39,072 bases of DNA from Syntrophus sp. (in: bacteria) (GTDB lineage Bacteria > Desulfobacterota > Syntrophia > Syntrophales > UBA8958), in NCBI GenBank assembly GCA_025355725.1, contig JANXZC010000111.1, positions 1 through 39,072 on the forward strand. Direction: 5' to 3'. The first letter of the stretch is position 1; every line of letters starts with the position of its first letter. The notes under the pieces are model-generated. The model saw nothing but the letters and a program-made list of their open reading frames with translations, was not told the origin of the DNA and ran no database searches. Position numbers and translations under genes: made by a program. Of this stretch, positions 22,925-30,928 are shown piece after piece.

Positions 22925-24610
22925 TTACTTCTTTAGCGTTACAAGAACCTCGTTATCGCCGCCGGTGACGACGGGGTTCTGCTCTATGCCGCTCAGGCGC
23001 CGGGCCATATAGGGGACCTTGTCGCTCAGGTAGGCGCGCATTTCCCCGGCGGTGATCCGCCCATCCCCTGTCGTATCCGCTTCACCCTGGAGGCCCTTGA
23101 GGAAATAGTAAGTGAACAGGGAGTGGCGCTTTTCGGGGTACCATGAGGAGACCTGGTCCGTCGCGGCGCTGGTCAAAAGGAGGGAGTTCCGGGGTCCCTG
23201 ATAATCCTTCTTCACCTTGAGCATGGTGGGACTGATGTTCTTGAAGAGGAGGCCGCTGCCCGAGTTGCCGGAGAAACAGGCGTCAATGACCACGGTAAGA
23301 CGCCGCGCCGGGATCTTCCCCAGATTGTCGTAGAAGAGTTGCAGGCGGTAGCCGTTCGCGGCGATATACTGGGGGTTCCCATCCACAGGAACGAAGTAGG
23401 CCTCGCTGGAGTCGAGGTCCGGCGCCCCGTGGCCCACGTAGTAGATGAATACCTTCGAGACGTCTTTCTTTACGTAATTATGGAGTTTCCCACGGCTTTT
23501 CTCAGTCCCGAAAATCTCGTTGAATTTCGAGAGGGTAGCGTCTTCTTCATAGATTATGTTCTCCGGTTTGTAACCGAAGGCCCGGATGAGATACTCTTTC
23601 ATCATCCGGGCGTCCCGATCGGCATAGGCCACCTCGGGCACCCCCCGGGCGGAGTAATGGCGGTTGCCGATGATGACGGCCACATCGTCGGGACCAGCCG
23701 CCGTTCCCGCCGGGACGTTCACATCAACATCAACGCTAAGACCTGTAGCCAATTGGATTTCATCGCGTTTCTCTTCCGTCCCCTTCACGACGATCTCCTG
23801 GACGGCCCGCTGGGGGGCGTTCATGACGAGTTGGAGAGGCGGGGCGGTGTTGTAGCGACCCCGGGCCTCCCGGATATCGAGACTGAGGGGGATTTTTTCG
23901 CCATTCTTGATCCGCTTGTTCGTATGGAAAATAAACTTTACGTCCCGGTACTGCCCCGCGGCCAGATTCCCCAGCTCGAAGCGGGTGGTCCGATCGCCGC
24001 CGATATACACGTTGTCGCCGGTGACGACTTCCACGGTAACATTCCGGGCGTCGCCGTGGCCCGCGTTCTGTATCCGGGCCGTTACCTCGACATTTTCCAG
24101 GGGCTCCACCCGATTGTTGCCGTTGGCGTCGTCGATGCCCATGTCGGCCACGACGAGGCGCGGGGGCTCGAAGGGCTTCACCTGCAAAGCGATGCGGAGG
24201 GGTTCGGCGTCAAAGCCGTTGGCTTCCTTCACCGTCGCCTCAAAGATGGCGTTCCCGGCCCGGACGCTTTCACTGGCACGGACGGGAACTTCCTTAGTTG
24301 CCGTCGCCCCCGGAGCAATGTTCCCGAAGACAATCTGGCGGGCGAATTCCAATTGCGTCGCCGCCCCTTGGGCCGCAACCTCTCCCCGGACGTCGAAGGC
24401 CTCACCCTTGCCGTCGTTCCGGACAGAGACGATGAGCTTCCCTTCCTCCCCGCCGTCAAGGATATTGTTTCCCGAAGGCTCCGTAAACTTCACCGTCGCC
24501 GTGAGGCTGGGGGGCGCAGGAAAGACCCCGATCTTGAGGCTCCCCTTCTCCGCCCGAACCGGCGCGGCTATGAGGAGCAATGTCATGATCAAAAAGACAT
24601 TTTTTTTCAT
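22925..24610 (-). CDS. Exported caspase-family (C14) protease with CARDB-like domains
   Basis: The 561-residue protein has a signal peptide (residues 1-20), two CARDB-like beta-sandwich domains (about 35-145 and 150-265: 'GKLIVSVRNDGKGEAFDV', 'VEVTARIQNAGHGDARNV'), and a caspase p20-like domain from about 308 (DDVAVIIGNRHYS). The catalytic dyad is visible: H394 in YYVGHGAP and C445 in VIDACFSGNSG. An EF-hand-like loop DTTGDGRITAGE lies at 512-523. Bacterial caspase homologues cut after basic residues and act in signalling or cell death; this one appears exported. It is 20 bases after the response regulator gene, with AAGGA before the ATG, so it is probably under the same promoter. Confidence 0.9.
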   Translation of the reverse strand: MKKNVFLIMTLLLIAAPVRAEKGSLKIGVFPAPPSLTATVKFTEPSGNNILDGGEEGKLIVSVRNDGKGEAFDVRGEVAAQGAATQLEFARQIVFGNIAPGATATKEVPVRASESVRAGNAIFEATVKEANGFDAEPLRIALQVKPFEPPRLVVADMGIDDANGNNRVEPLENVEVTARIQNAGHGDARNVTVEVVTGDNVYIGGDRTTRFELGNLAAGQYRDVKFIFHTNKRIKNGEKIPLSLDIREARGRYNTAPPLQLVMNAPQRAVQEIVVKGTEEKRDEIQLATGLSVDVDVNVPAGTAAGPDDVAVIIGNRHYSARGVPEVAYADRDARMMKEYLIRAFGYKPENIIYEEDATLSKFNEIFGTEKSRGKLHNYVKKDVSKVFIYYVGHGAPDLDSSEAYFVPVDGNPQYIAANGYRLQLFYDNLGKIPARRLTVVIDACFSGNSGSGLLFKNISPTMLKVKKDYQGPRNSLLLTSAATDQVSSWYPEKRHSLFTYYFLKGLQGEADTTGDGRITAGEMRAYLSDKVPYMARRLSGIEQNPVVTGGDNEVLVTLKK

Positions 24611-24629
24611 AACTCCATCCTTTTACTGA

Positions 24630-25997
24630 TTAATGGGTCTTGAGACCGTATTTTTTCAGTTTGTAGCGCAGCATCCGTTCACTGATGCCCAGGATTTCCG
24701 CCGCCTTCGTCTGATGATCCCCCGCCTTTTCCATGGCCTCGACGATCATCTTGCGTTCCATCTCCTCCATTGATCCCCGCAACAGCCCCTCCGCCTTTTT
24801 GCCGTCCTCCGCCGACGAAAGAGACTCTTCCAGGAAGGGCAGATCCTCCACGGAGATGACCTCTTCCCGGCCAATGACGACGGCCCGTTCCAGAATGTTC
24901 TCCAGTTCCCGCACATTCCCCGGATAATCATACTTCATAAGGAGGTCTCTGGCCTCACTGCTGATTCCCTCGATGGTCTTGCCGTTTTCCTGGGCGTACT
25001 TCTGCAGAAAATGTTCGATCAAGGGCGGTACGTCTTCCCTTCGATCCCGCAGCGGCGGCATGGATATGGTCACGACATTAAGGCGGTAGAAAAGGTCCTC
25101 CCGAAAAGCCCCTTCTTTAACCCGGGCCTCCAGATCCCGATTAGTGGCGCTGATGATCCGTACATCGGAATGAAGGGTTTGATTGCCCCCCAAGCGCTGG
25201 AATTCCCGTTCCTGCAGGAACCTCAGCAGCTTGACCTGGACCGTGGACGAAAGTTCTCCAATTTCATCGAGGAAAAGGGTACCTCCGTCCGCCTCCTCGA
25301 AACGACCGATCCGCCGCGCGGCGGCCCCGGTGAAGGACCCCTTTTCATGGCCGAACAATTCACTTTCCAGGAGATTCTCATGGAGGGCTCCACAGTTTAC
25401 GGCCAGCATGGGTCTAACGGAACGGGGGCTCAGGTGATGAATAAGCCGGGCGAGGAGCTCCTTACCGGTGCCGCTCTCTCCCTGAATGAGGATGGTAGCC
25501 CTGCTTGACGCCACCCGACCGGCCATATTGATCAGGTTATCCATCTTGGGACTACGGTAAATGATCTGGTCCGTCGTGACTCCCTTCTCCCGGAGTTCAT
25601 GCTTCAGAATCTCGTTCTCCTTGATCAGGGTGCGACGTTCGGCTACCCGGTCCACCAGGAGCAGAAGCTCCTCGAATTCAACGGGCTTGGTGATGTAGTC
25701 AATGGCCCCGGCCTTCATGGCCTCCACAGCCGTCTCGATGGTCCCGTAGGCGGTAATGATTACCACATCGATTTCCGGATTTATCTGCTTGATCGCCATG
25801 AGGACCTGCATCCCGTCCATGCCCGGCATCTTGTAATCGAGGAGAACGAGGTCGAAATGGGCACCCCGGACCTGGGCAACCCCCTTTTCTCCATTATCAG
25901 CTTCCTTGACGGCATGTCCCTCCTGAATCAGGAAATCCCTCAGCATTTCCCGCTGAGACTGCCCATCTTCAACAATCAGGATATTCAATGACCTCAT
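24630..25997 (-). CDS. Sigma-54-dependent NtrC-family response regulator
   Basis: From ATG 25997 (GGGAG 6 bases upstream) the protein has 455 residues. It has a receiver domain with phosphoacceptor D54 in LVLLDYKMPGMDG, a sigma-54 AAA+ domain (Walker A GESGTGKE, the sigma-54 contact loop GSFTGA, Walker B GGTLFLDEIGEL, 'FREDLFYRLNVV'), and a C-terminal Fis-type HTH (KAAEILGISERMLRYKLKKYGL). Phosphorylated, it would hexamerise and open sigma-54 promoters. It lies 20 bases after the kinase gene. A sigma-54 promoter-like site on the other side of the kinase (28090) is a natural candidate target. Confidence 0.94.
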   Translation of the reverse strand: MRSLNILIVEDGQSQREMLRDFLIQEGHAVKEADNGEKGVAQVRGAHFDLVLLDYKMPGMDGMQVLMAIKQINPEIDVVIITAYGTIETAVEAMKAGAIDYITKPVEFEELLLLVDRVAERRTLIKENEILKHELREKGVTTDQIIYRSPKMDNLINMAGRVASSRATILIQGESGTGKELLARLIHHLSPRSVRPMLAVNCGALHENLLESELFGHEKGSFTGAAARRIGRFEEADGGTLFLDEIGELSSTVQVKLLRFLQEREFQRLGGNQTLHSDVRIISATNRDLEARVKEGAFREDLFYRLNVVTISMPPLRDRREDVPPLIEHFLQKYAQENGKTIEGISSEARDLLMKYDYPGNVRELENILERAVVIGREEVISVEDLPFLEESLSSAEDGKKAEGLLRGSMEEMERKMIVEAMEKAGDHQTKAAEILGISERMLRYKLKKYGLKTH

Positions 25998-26017
25998 AGC
26001 CACTCCCTCAAAAATCG

Positions 26018-27787
26018 TTAAGTCCTGCTTCCCGTCTTTGCCGACGGCAGGAGAATCTCGAATGTCGTGCCCACATCTTTTTGGCTCGTAACACGAATTT
26101 CTCCTCCGTGACCACGGATGATCTCATGGGAAAGGGGAAGTCCCAACCCCAGACCCTTTTCTTTTGTTGTATATTCGGGATTGAAAATTCTCTCGATTTC
26201 TTCCGATGTCATCCCGCACCCGGTGTCCACGATGCGGACGTTGATCCACCCCTTTTTCTCCGGCCCCACCGCCAAGGTCACCTTCCCCGCCCCGGAGATC
26301 GATTCTACGGCATTCTTGATAAAGTTGAGGAGGGCCTGCTGCAGCTTGTCCATGTCCATGGGAATCACCGGTGACGGCTCCAGCCAGCGCGTTTCCAGGG
26401 TGATCCCCTTCTCTTTAACCTCTTCGCTCAGCAGGTTCACTATTTTCTGCAGGACATCCGTCACGGGATACTCTCGCAGATCGAGGCGCCGGCTTCTCGA
26501 AAAGGTCAGGAATTCCTCGATGATCCCGTTCAGGCGGCGTATTTCGTCACGAATCACACCGGTAATGGTCTGAAAGTCATTGGTCTTGCTTTCATCAGCC
26601 GGAATAAAGTCCCTCTTCAGGCGCTGAGATGCCATGCTGATGGCGTTCAGGGGATTGCGAATCTCGTGGGCTACCCCGGCGGCAAGCTGGCCCAGGGCGG
26701 AGAGCCTTTCCGCTTTTTCAAGCTTGCGCTCCATACTGACAATCCCCGCCAGGTGCCGGTTCTGGTTCATGTAGAGCATCCACAGGGACAGGAAGGCAAT
26801 CAGCATGGTGAGGCCCATGAAGATCAGAATATTTTTCCCGTTTTCTTCAAGGATCTTTTCCATACTCTCCCGTTCCAGTCCCATCCTTGCGATACCCACG
26901 ACCTGACGGTTCAGATACACGGGAATGGCGATATCGAGAATCGATTTCTCCAGATACGTGACTTTTCTGCTCTCGACGCCACGCTTACCGGAGAGGATTT
27001 CAGAAACATGCATGTCCGCAGGTTTCCATTTTTCAGGTAGTTTGCCGGCGCTGGCCAGAATCTTTTCATGAGTGTCCGTGATCATAAAATAGGACATACC
27101 CTGGCCCTGCCCTCCCCCCAGCTCCTGCAAGGCCTTCTCCACAGATACTTTCGTCCCCCAAAAGCGCAGGCCCGCAGGATCCAGGGCAATGACGATCGTC
27201 CCACTCCCATCCTTCCTCCGCAGGGCAACAAAACCAATCTTATTCGCCCTTCCTAATTGGTTAAAAAGCTCCATGGTAATCTTTGCGGAAGAATTTTCCG
27301 GAACCAATTCCGGAGGCAGGGATCGGCTCTGAAATACGCACTGCCCCTTCCGATTCATCACGGCAATCATCAGGAGCCCCTTTTCATCGGCAAACTTTCT
27401 CAGATAGTCTTCGCTTAGTCGATCCTTCTTCCAGTGGTTATCAACCTCCTGCCCTAATTGAACAAGGGCATTAATCAAAAGCTTCTGAGGAGAAAAAGCC
27501 TCCGCAGCAACGGGAACAAAAGGACGATCCTCCTTCTGTTGAGATGCCTGGACAAGATTATTGAGATTTTCCTGGGCAAGCCTTTGCACTACCCCTACAA
27601 TACCCACGGCGCGGTTCTCGAGAATACCCACCAGGGTTTTGTCCAGACGCCGGAGGTCCATGATCCCCATGATGAGGATAAGACAGATGAAAACGGCACA
27701 GACAATAGCCACGGCTATGGGCTGCAGAAAAGGCCTGCTGCCCTGTGGAGCCCGATCCTGCCAGACAATTTTTTCCGGGGGTGTCAT
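26018..27787 (-). CDS. Membrane sensor histidine kinase
   Basis: Using ATG 27787 the product has 589 residues; GTG 27865 or ATG 27838 are alternatives, and no candidate has a strong ribosome site. Two membrane helices (about 22-44 and 319-340) enclose a periplasmic sensor of about 270 residues with a double Cache-like feel (VMNRKGQCVFQS, MITDTHEKILASAG, DIAIPVYLNRQVVGIARMG). HisKA has H374 in GVAHEIRNPLNAI, and the HATPase has DTGCGMTSEEIERIF and GLGLGLPLSHEIIRGHGG. It would phosphorylate the adjoining NtrC-type regulator in response to an envelope signal. The ligand is unknown. Confidence 0.9.
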   Translation of the reverse strand: MTPPEKIVWQDRAPQGSRPFLQPIAVAIVCAVFICLILIMGIMDLRRLDKTLVGILENRAVGIVGVVQRLAQENLNNLVQASQQKEDRPFVPVAAEAFSPQKLLINALVQLGQEVDNHWKKDRLSEDYLRKFADEKGLLMIAVMNRKGQCVFQSRSLPPELVPENSSAKITMELFNQLGRANKIGFVALRRKDGSGTIVIALDPAGLRFWGTKVSVEKALQELGGGQGQGMSYFMITDTHEKILASAGKLPEKWKPADMHVSEILSGKRGVESRKVTYLEKSILDIAIPVYLNRQVVGIARMGLERESMEKILEENGKNILIFMGLTMLIAFLSLWMLYMNQNRHLAGIVSMERKLEKAERLSALGQLAAGVAHEIRNPLNAISMASQRLKRDFIPADESKTNDFQTITGVIRDEIRRLNGIIEEFLTFSRSRRLDLREYPVTDVLQKIVNLLSEEVKEKGITLETRWLEPSPVIPMDMDKLQQALLNFIKNAVESISGAGKVTLAVGPEKKGWINVRIVDTGCGMTSEEIERIFNPEYTTKEKGLGLGLPLSHEIIRGHGGEIRVTSQKDVGTTFEILLPSAKTGSRT

Positions 27788-27875
27788 TATTTCTTTATAC
27801 CGCCTGCGTGATTGAGGATATGCAACGATCCGCATCATAGGCAATTCAAAGGGAAAGTCAACCACAAAATCCGAT

Positions 27876-27908
27876 TCGACATTATTGTCGATATTCCGGA
27901 TAAATCCG
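27876..27908. promoter_or_regulatory. Two small palindromes between kinase gene and sigma-54 promoter
   Basis: TCGACA-TTAT-TGTCGA (27876-27891) and CGGAT-AA-ATCCG (27897-27908) stand side by side about 210-240 bases upstream of the predicted sigma-54 transcription start and about 90-120 bases before the kinase start. Position and symmetry fit enhancer/operator sites for the NtrC-type regulator; binding is inferred only. Confidence 0.4.
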
Positions 27909-28041
27909 TCTTTGAGTTAAGGTATTGATATTGCTAATTATTAATAAACGGAAATTCTGTGGATCGACATACTTTGCCGCCGATGGAGCAAGTCACTCCT
28001 CCGGATAATGGGCGGAAGAGAAGACAAATACTTTTGATATT

Positions 28042-28092
28042 CCATTACTTATGGGGGGACATATTTGAAATCTGTCCCCCCATAAGTAATGG
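28042..28092. repeat. Perfect 20-bp inverted repeat
   Basis: Arms 28042-28061 and 28073-28092 pair without mismatch around an 11-base loop; the central part is six G facing six C. The shape resembles REP/RAYT-type palindromes in GC-rich bacteria. It overlaps the first bases of the sigma-54 promoter-like site by 3 bases. Confidence 0.8.
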
Positions 28093-28105
28093 CACAGGAT
28101 ATGCA
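28090..28105 (+). promoter_or_regulatory. Sigma-54 promoter
   Basis: TGGCAC-N5-ATGCA places the invariant GG (28091-28092) and GC (28103-28104) exactly 10 bases apart, differing from the TGGCAC-N5-TTGCA consensus at one position. The predicted start is 28116. No protein gene follows before an intrinsic terminator at 28192. Confidence 0.6.
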
Positions 28106-28115
28106 AATCTTACAA

Positions 28116-28220
28116 GTCAGAAAAGAAATTGACGGTTGAACAAACGGGCATGATCAGCCGACAGTAAAAACCCAATATTCCTCCTGGATGCGGGGAGACC
28201 TCAGGTCTCCCCATTTTTTT
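28116..28220 (+). ncRNA. Candidate sigma-54-dependent small RNA
   Basis: The segment is framed by a sigma-54 promoter-like site and a perfect intrinsic terminator, giving about 105 nt. It contains no frame longer than a few codons. Just before the terminator hairpin is TCCTCCT (28179-28185), complementary to Shine-Dalgarno sequences, a motif used by many regulatory RNAs to block ribosome binding. A precedent for a small RNA controlled by a sigma-54 two-component system is GlmY in enterobacteria. Existence of the transcript is inferred. Confidence 0.5.
28192..28220 (+). terminator. Intrinsic terminator without an upstream gene
   Basis: A perfect 9-bp GC-rich stem (28192-28200 with 28204-28212), a 3-base loop and ATTTTTTT on the plus strand make a textbook terminator. 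There is no plus-strand protein gene upstream. Confidence 0.88.
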
Positions 28221-28319
28221 GTCTTTTCCCACTGCTTGCTTTTGCAGCACCATAATTTCCTGACCGAGACAATAGACGCATTTTACAAATCGTTAGCGAG
28301 GATAAGCATATCTTCCTGA

Positions 28320-28348
28320 TTGACAACAGAGCAAATTCGGCGGATAAT
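28320..28348 (+). promoter_or_regulatory. Sigma-70 promoter for selD
   Basis: TTGACA (28320-28325) and GATAAT (28343-28348) are separated by 17 bases. The start of transcription would be near 28355, about 40 bases before the selD ATG, which has AAGGAA 7 bases upstream. Confidence 0.75.
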
Positions 28349-28396
28349 CCCCCCCGCTAAGCGTATCCATACACCTATCCGACAAAGGAATATCTA

Positions 28397-29452
28397 ATGA
28401 CTGAAGAAAACCGGCTCCGCCTGACCCATACCGTTCACGGCGCGGGTTGAGCCTGCAAAATAGGTCCGGGTGACCTTTACGAAGCTCTGAAAGATCTTCC
28501 CTTCATGACGGATCCCAATCTCCTGACCGGCATGGAGCACTCTGAAGACGCCGGCGTCTATAAGCTCCGGGACGATCTTGCCATCATTCAGACCGTGGAC
28601 TTCTTTACCCCGATTGTGGATGACCCCTATACTTTCGGCCAGATCGCCGTAACGAATGCCTTGAGCGACGTTTACGCCATGGGGGGCAAACCCCTGACGG
28701 CCATGAATATCGTATGTTTTCCCATCAAGAAACTTGGCGTGTCCATCCTCCGGGATATCCTGCGCGGCGGCCTCGACAAAATGCGGGAGGCTGGCGTCCT
28801 CCTCGTGGGTGGACACAGCGTCGAAGATGATGAAACCAAATACGGCCTCGCCGTGACCGGTGTCATCCATCCGGATCAAGTACTCATGAATCGCGGCGCC
28901 CGGCCAGGGGATAAGCTTATCCTGACAAAAGCCCTGGGGACCGGCATCGTGAGCACCGCCGCCAAGGCCGGCGCAGCGCCCGCCGAGCTCATCGCACAAT
29001 CCATTGCGGCCATGACGACCCTCAACAAAGGAGCGGCGGAAATCCTTATGGAGACAGCCGATGTGCATGCCTGCACCGATATCACCGGCTTCGGTCTTCT
29101 TGGCCATACCTGCGAGATGATCGAAGACAGCGACGTGGGAATACATATCTTTGCCTCAGCGGTCCCTTTTTTCGAAGGTCTTCAGGGACTTACCGAAATG
29201 GGGATCCTGCCCGAAGGTCTGCATCGCAATCGGCAATTCCGCATGTCCTGCATCGAGGTAAGCCCTGACTGCCCGGAGTGGTTAGCGGATATTCTTTTCG
29301 ATCCTCAAACGGCGGGCGGTCTGCTCCTGGCCGTGGCTCCTGAACAGGCGGCCGGACTTCTGAACAAATTTCACCGTTCCGGTCTGAAGGACGCCGCCAT
29401 TGTCGGCGAAGTAACCAACGGAAAGAAAGGGAAAATCCTCGTCAGCCTATGA
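28397..29452 (+). CDS. selD: Selenophosphate synthase SelD, itself a selenoprotein
   Basis: The true start is ATG 28397. An in-frame TGA at 28448-28450 codes residue 18 in the motif G-Sec-A-C-K (GAG-U-ACKIG), exactly where SelD has catalytic Cys or Sec, followed by essential lysine K21. Reading only from the next start (28505) would lose the active site. The rest is typical AIRS/PurM-fold SelD: VDFFTPIVDDPYTFGQIAVTNALSDVYAMGG, DITGFGLLGH, FDPQTAGGLL. The enzyme makes selenophosphate from selenide and ATP for tRNA-Sec. A SECIS-like hairpin follows the TGA. The stop overlaps the next gene as ATGA. Confidence 0.95.
28451..28480 (+). promoter_or_regulatory. Bacterial SECIS element
   Basis: Directly 3' of the UGA codon, AGGTC (28462-28466) pairs with GACCT (28472-28476) around the loop CGGGT. 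The loop starts 16 bases after the UGA, in the usual bSECIS range, and has G residues in the apex. It would recruit SelB-tRNA-Sec. Confidence 0.6.
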
Positions 29453-30525
29453 AACGCATTGAATCCTTCCTCGTTAAAAAAGAAGACACCCTGCTCAACG
29501 TCTTCAAGCTCAAATCCATGGCCAGGCCGGACGATACCCTGGCGGTTCTTATGTATGGCAGTCCCGATCCCGACGCCGTTGCCTCGGCCATGGCCCTGAG
29601 GGAAATCTTTAAACAAACGGTGGGATTGAAAAAATTTGCCTTCGTGGCCACCGAAGGGGTGCTCCGCCAGCAGAACAAGGAATTCATTCGGGCCATGAAA
29701 GTGGAAATCCAACTCCTCCCCAAGGTCAACCTCCAGGAGTACAGGCTCCTGGCGCTGGTCGACGCCCAACCGACCTTCTTCGGCAAGGTCTGCGACAACC
29801 TTCATCCCCAGATCGTTCTGGACCATCATCCCGTCACCTCGGCTTGGCACGCCGAATTGGCTGACGTCCGGCCGCACTATGGCGCCCTGTCCACGATCAT
29901 GACGGAATATCTCCTCGCCGCAAAGGTGCGTATTCCCAAAATGCTTTACACGGCTTTGCTTTACGGCATTAAAAGCGATACCAATAATTTTGAGAGGGAT
30001 TCCATTCTTGAGGATATCGGCGCCTATTACCTCAACTATGCCCGGGCAAACCGCCAGCTCATCCGCCGTATCGAGCTCAACCAGATTCCCGAGCGATATC
30101 TGAAGTATTTTGAACACGCCTATTTCAACCGGCGCCGCTACCGTGACCGGGTTACCAGTTTCCTGGGGAAGGTGGAAAGTCCGGACGTCTGCGTCCAGGT
30201 CGCCGATTTCTATCTCCGTATCGCCGATATCTACTATGTCGTGATCGCGGGGGTCATCAAGGACAGGCTGATTATTGTCTTTCGGGGCGATGGATACCGC
30301 CAGGATTGCGGCAGTATTGCCAAAAACGCCTTCGCCAAATATGGCAGCGCCGGGGGGCACAAGAGCGCCGCCCGGGTGGAGATTCCCCTGGAAACTCTCA
30401 AAGAGGTTCTTCAGGGCGAATGGTCCCAGGAGTCGGTCGAACAATTCCTCGTCCAGCGCCTGCGTCAGAAGCGCCCGGTTAAGAGTGGGAAACGAACAGC
30501 AAACAACGGAAAAGAAGCTTCTTGA
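29449..30525 (+). CDS. DHH/DHHA1-family phosphoesterase
   Basis: The 358-residue protein has DHH-family metal motifs: SPDPDAVASA (D40, D42), LVDAQP (D105) and LDHHP (D125-H127). The C-terminal DHHA1 substrate motif is GSAGGHKSAARVEIP. This is the layout of NrnA-type nanoRNase/pAp phosphatase and of c-di-AMP or pGpG phosphodiesterases. The C-terminus is Lys/Arg-rich and probably disordered. Which substrate is used is open, but a c-di-AMP cyclase gene is also present in this window. It overlaps selD by 4 bases (ATGA), and a terminator follows. Confidence 0.88.
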   Translation: MKRIESFLVKKEDTLLNVFKLKSMARPDDTLAVLMYGSPDPDAVASAMALREIFKQTVGLKKFAFVATEGVLRQQNKEFIRAMKVEIQLLPKVNLQEYRLLALVDAQPTFFGKVCDNLHPQIVLDHHPVTSAWHAELADVRPHYGALSTIMTEYLLAAKVRIPKMLYTALLYGIKSDTNNFERDSILEDIGAYYLNYARANRQLIRRIELNQIPERYLKYFEHAYFNRRRYRDRVTSFLGKVESPDVCVQVADFYLRIADIYYVVIAGVIKDRLIIVFRGDGYRQDCGSIAKNAFAKYGSAGGHKSAARVEIPLETLKEVLQGEWSQESVEQFLVQRLRQKRPVKSGKRTANNGKEAS

Positions 30526-30538
30526 TTTTTTAAAAAAC

Positions 30539-30577
30539 AAAACCGGAGCCAGAATGGTATCTCTGGTCTCCGGTTTT
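30539..30577. terminator. Bidirectional intrinsic terminator
   Basis: Arms 30539-30548 and 30568-30577 pair fully, extended by CCAGA/TCTGG (30549-30553 with 30562-30566) across a one-base bulge. A residues to the left and T residues to the right let it end both the DHH gene and the minus-strand FmdB gene. Confidence 0.85.
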
Positions 30578-30600
30578 TATCCTTAACTTTAAGATGCTTT

Positions 30601-30906
30601 TTATTCTGAAGATTTCGCTTCGCCGGATGATTTTGCATCGCCGGACGATTCCGTTTTCGTTGTCTCCGTAACCGTCGTCTCGGTGGACGCCGATTCTTCG
30701 TGCTTCGCCTCACTATGCGGAGCCTTGACGCCACCGTAATCTGTGGCATACCAGCCGCTTCCCTTCAGGTGAAAAGAAGACAGGGACATCAGTTTGTGAA
30801 CGGGACCCTTGCAGAACTGGCAAGATTTGACGGCAGGATCCGTCATCCTCTGAAACAACTCAAAATCTTTCCCGCATTTCCTGCATTTGTATTCATAAAT
30901 TGGCAT
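30601..30906 (-). CDS. FmdB-family zinc-ribbon protein
   Basis: Starting at ATG 30906 (GGAGG 8 bases upstream), the 101-residue protein begins MPIYEYKCRKCGKDFELFQ and has a second CxxC (CQFCKG), forming a single zinc ribbon as in the FmdB/YfcH regulatory family. A conserved SSFHLKGSGWYATDY follows. The C-terminal 35 residues are low complexity, rich in Ser, Glu, Thr and Lys, with repeated AKSSGEAKSSE. Function of the family is not settled; FmdB was first seen near formamidase genes. It lies 22 bases after the HExxH protein gene. Confidence 0.88.
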   Translation of the reverse strand: MPIYEYKCRKCGKDFELFQRMTDPAVKSCQFCKGPVHKLMSLSSFHLKGSGWYATDYGGVKAPHSEAKHEESASTETTVTETTKTESSGDAKSSGEAKSSE

Positions 30907-30928
30907 AAGCTGCCCTCCCAAATAATAT

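Noticed and set aside
23339-24643. 434-codon plus-strand frame opposite the caspase gene
   Set aside because: Shadow of a GC-rich coding region; no recognisable motif, while the opposite strand has a full signal peptide and catalytic dyad.
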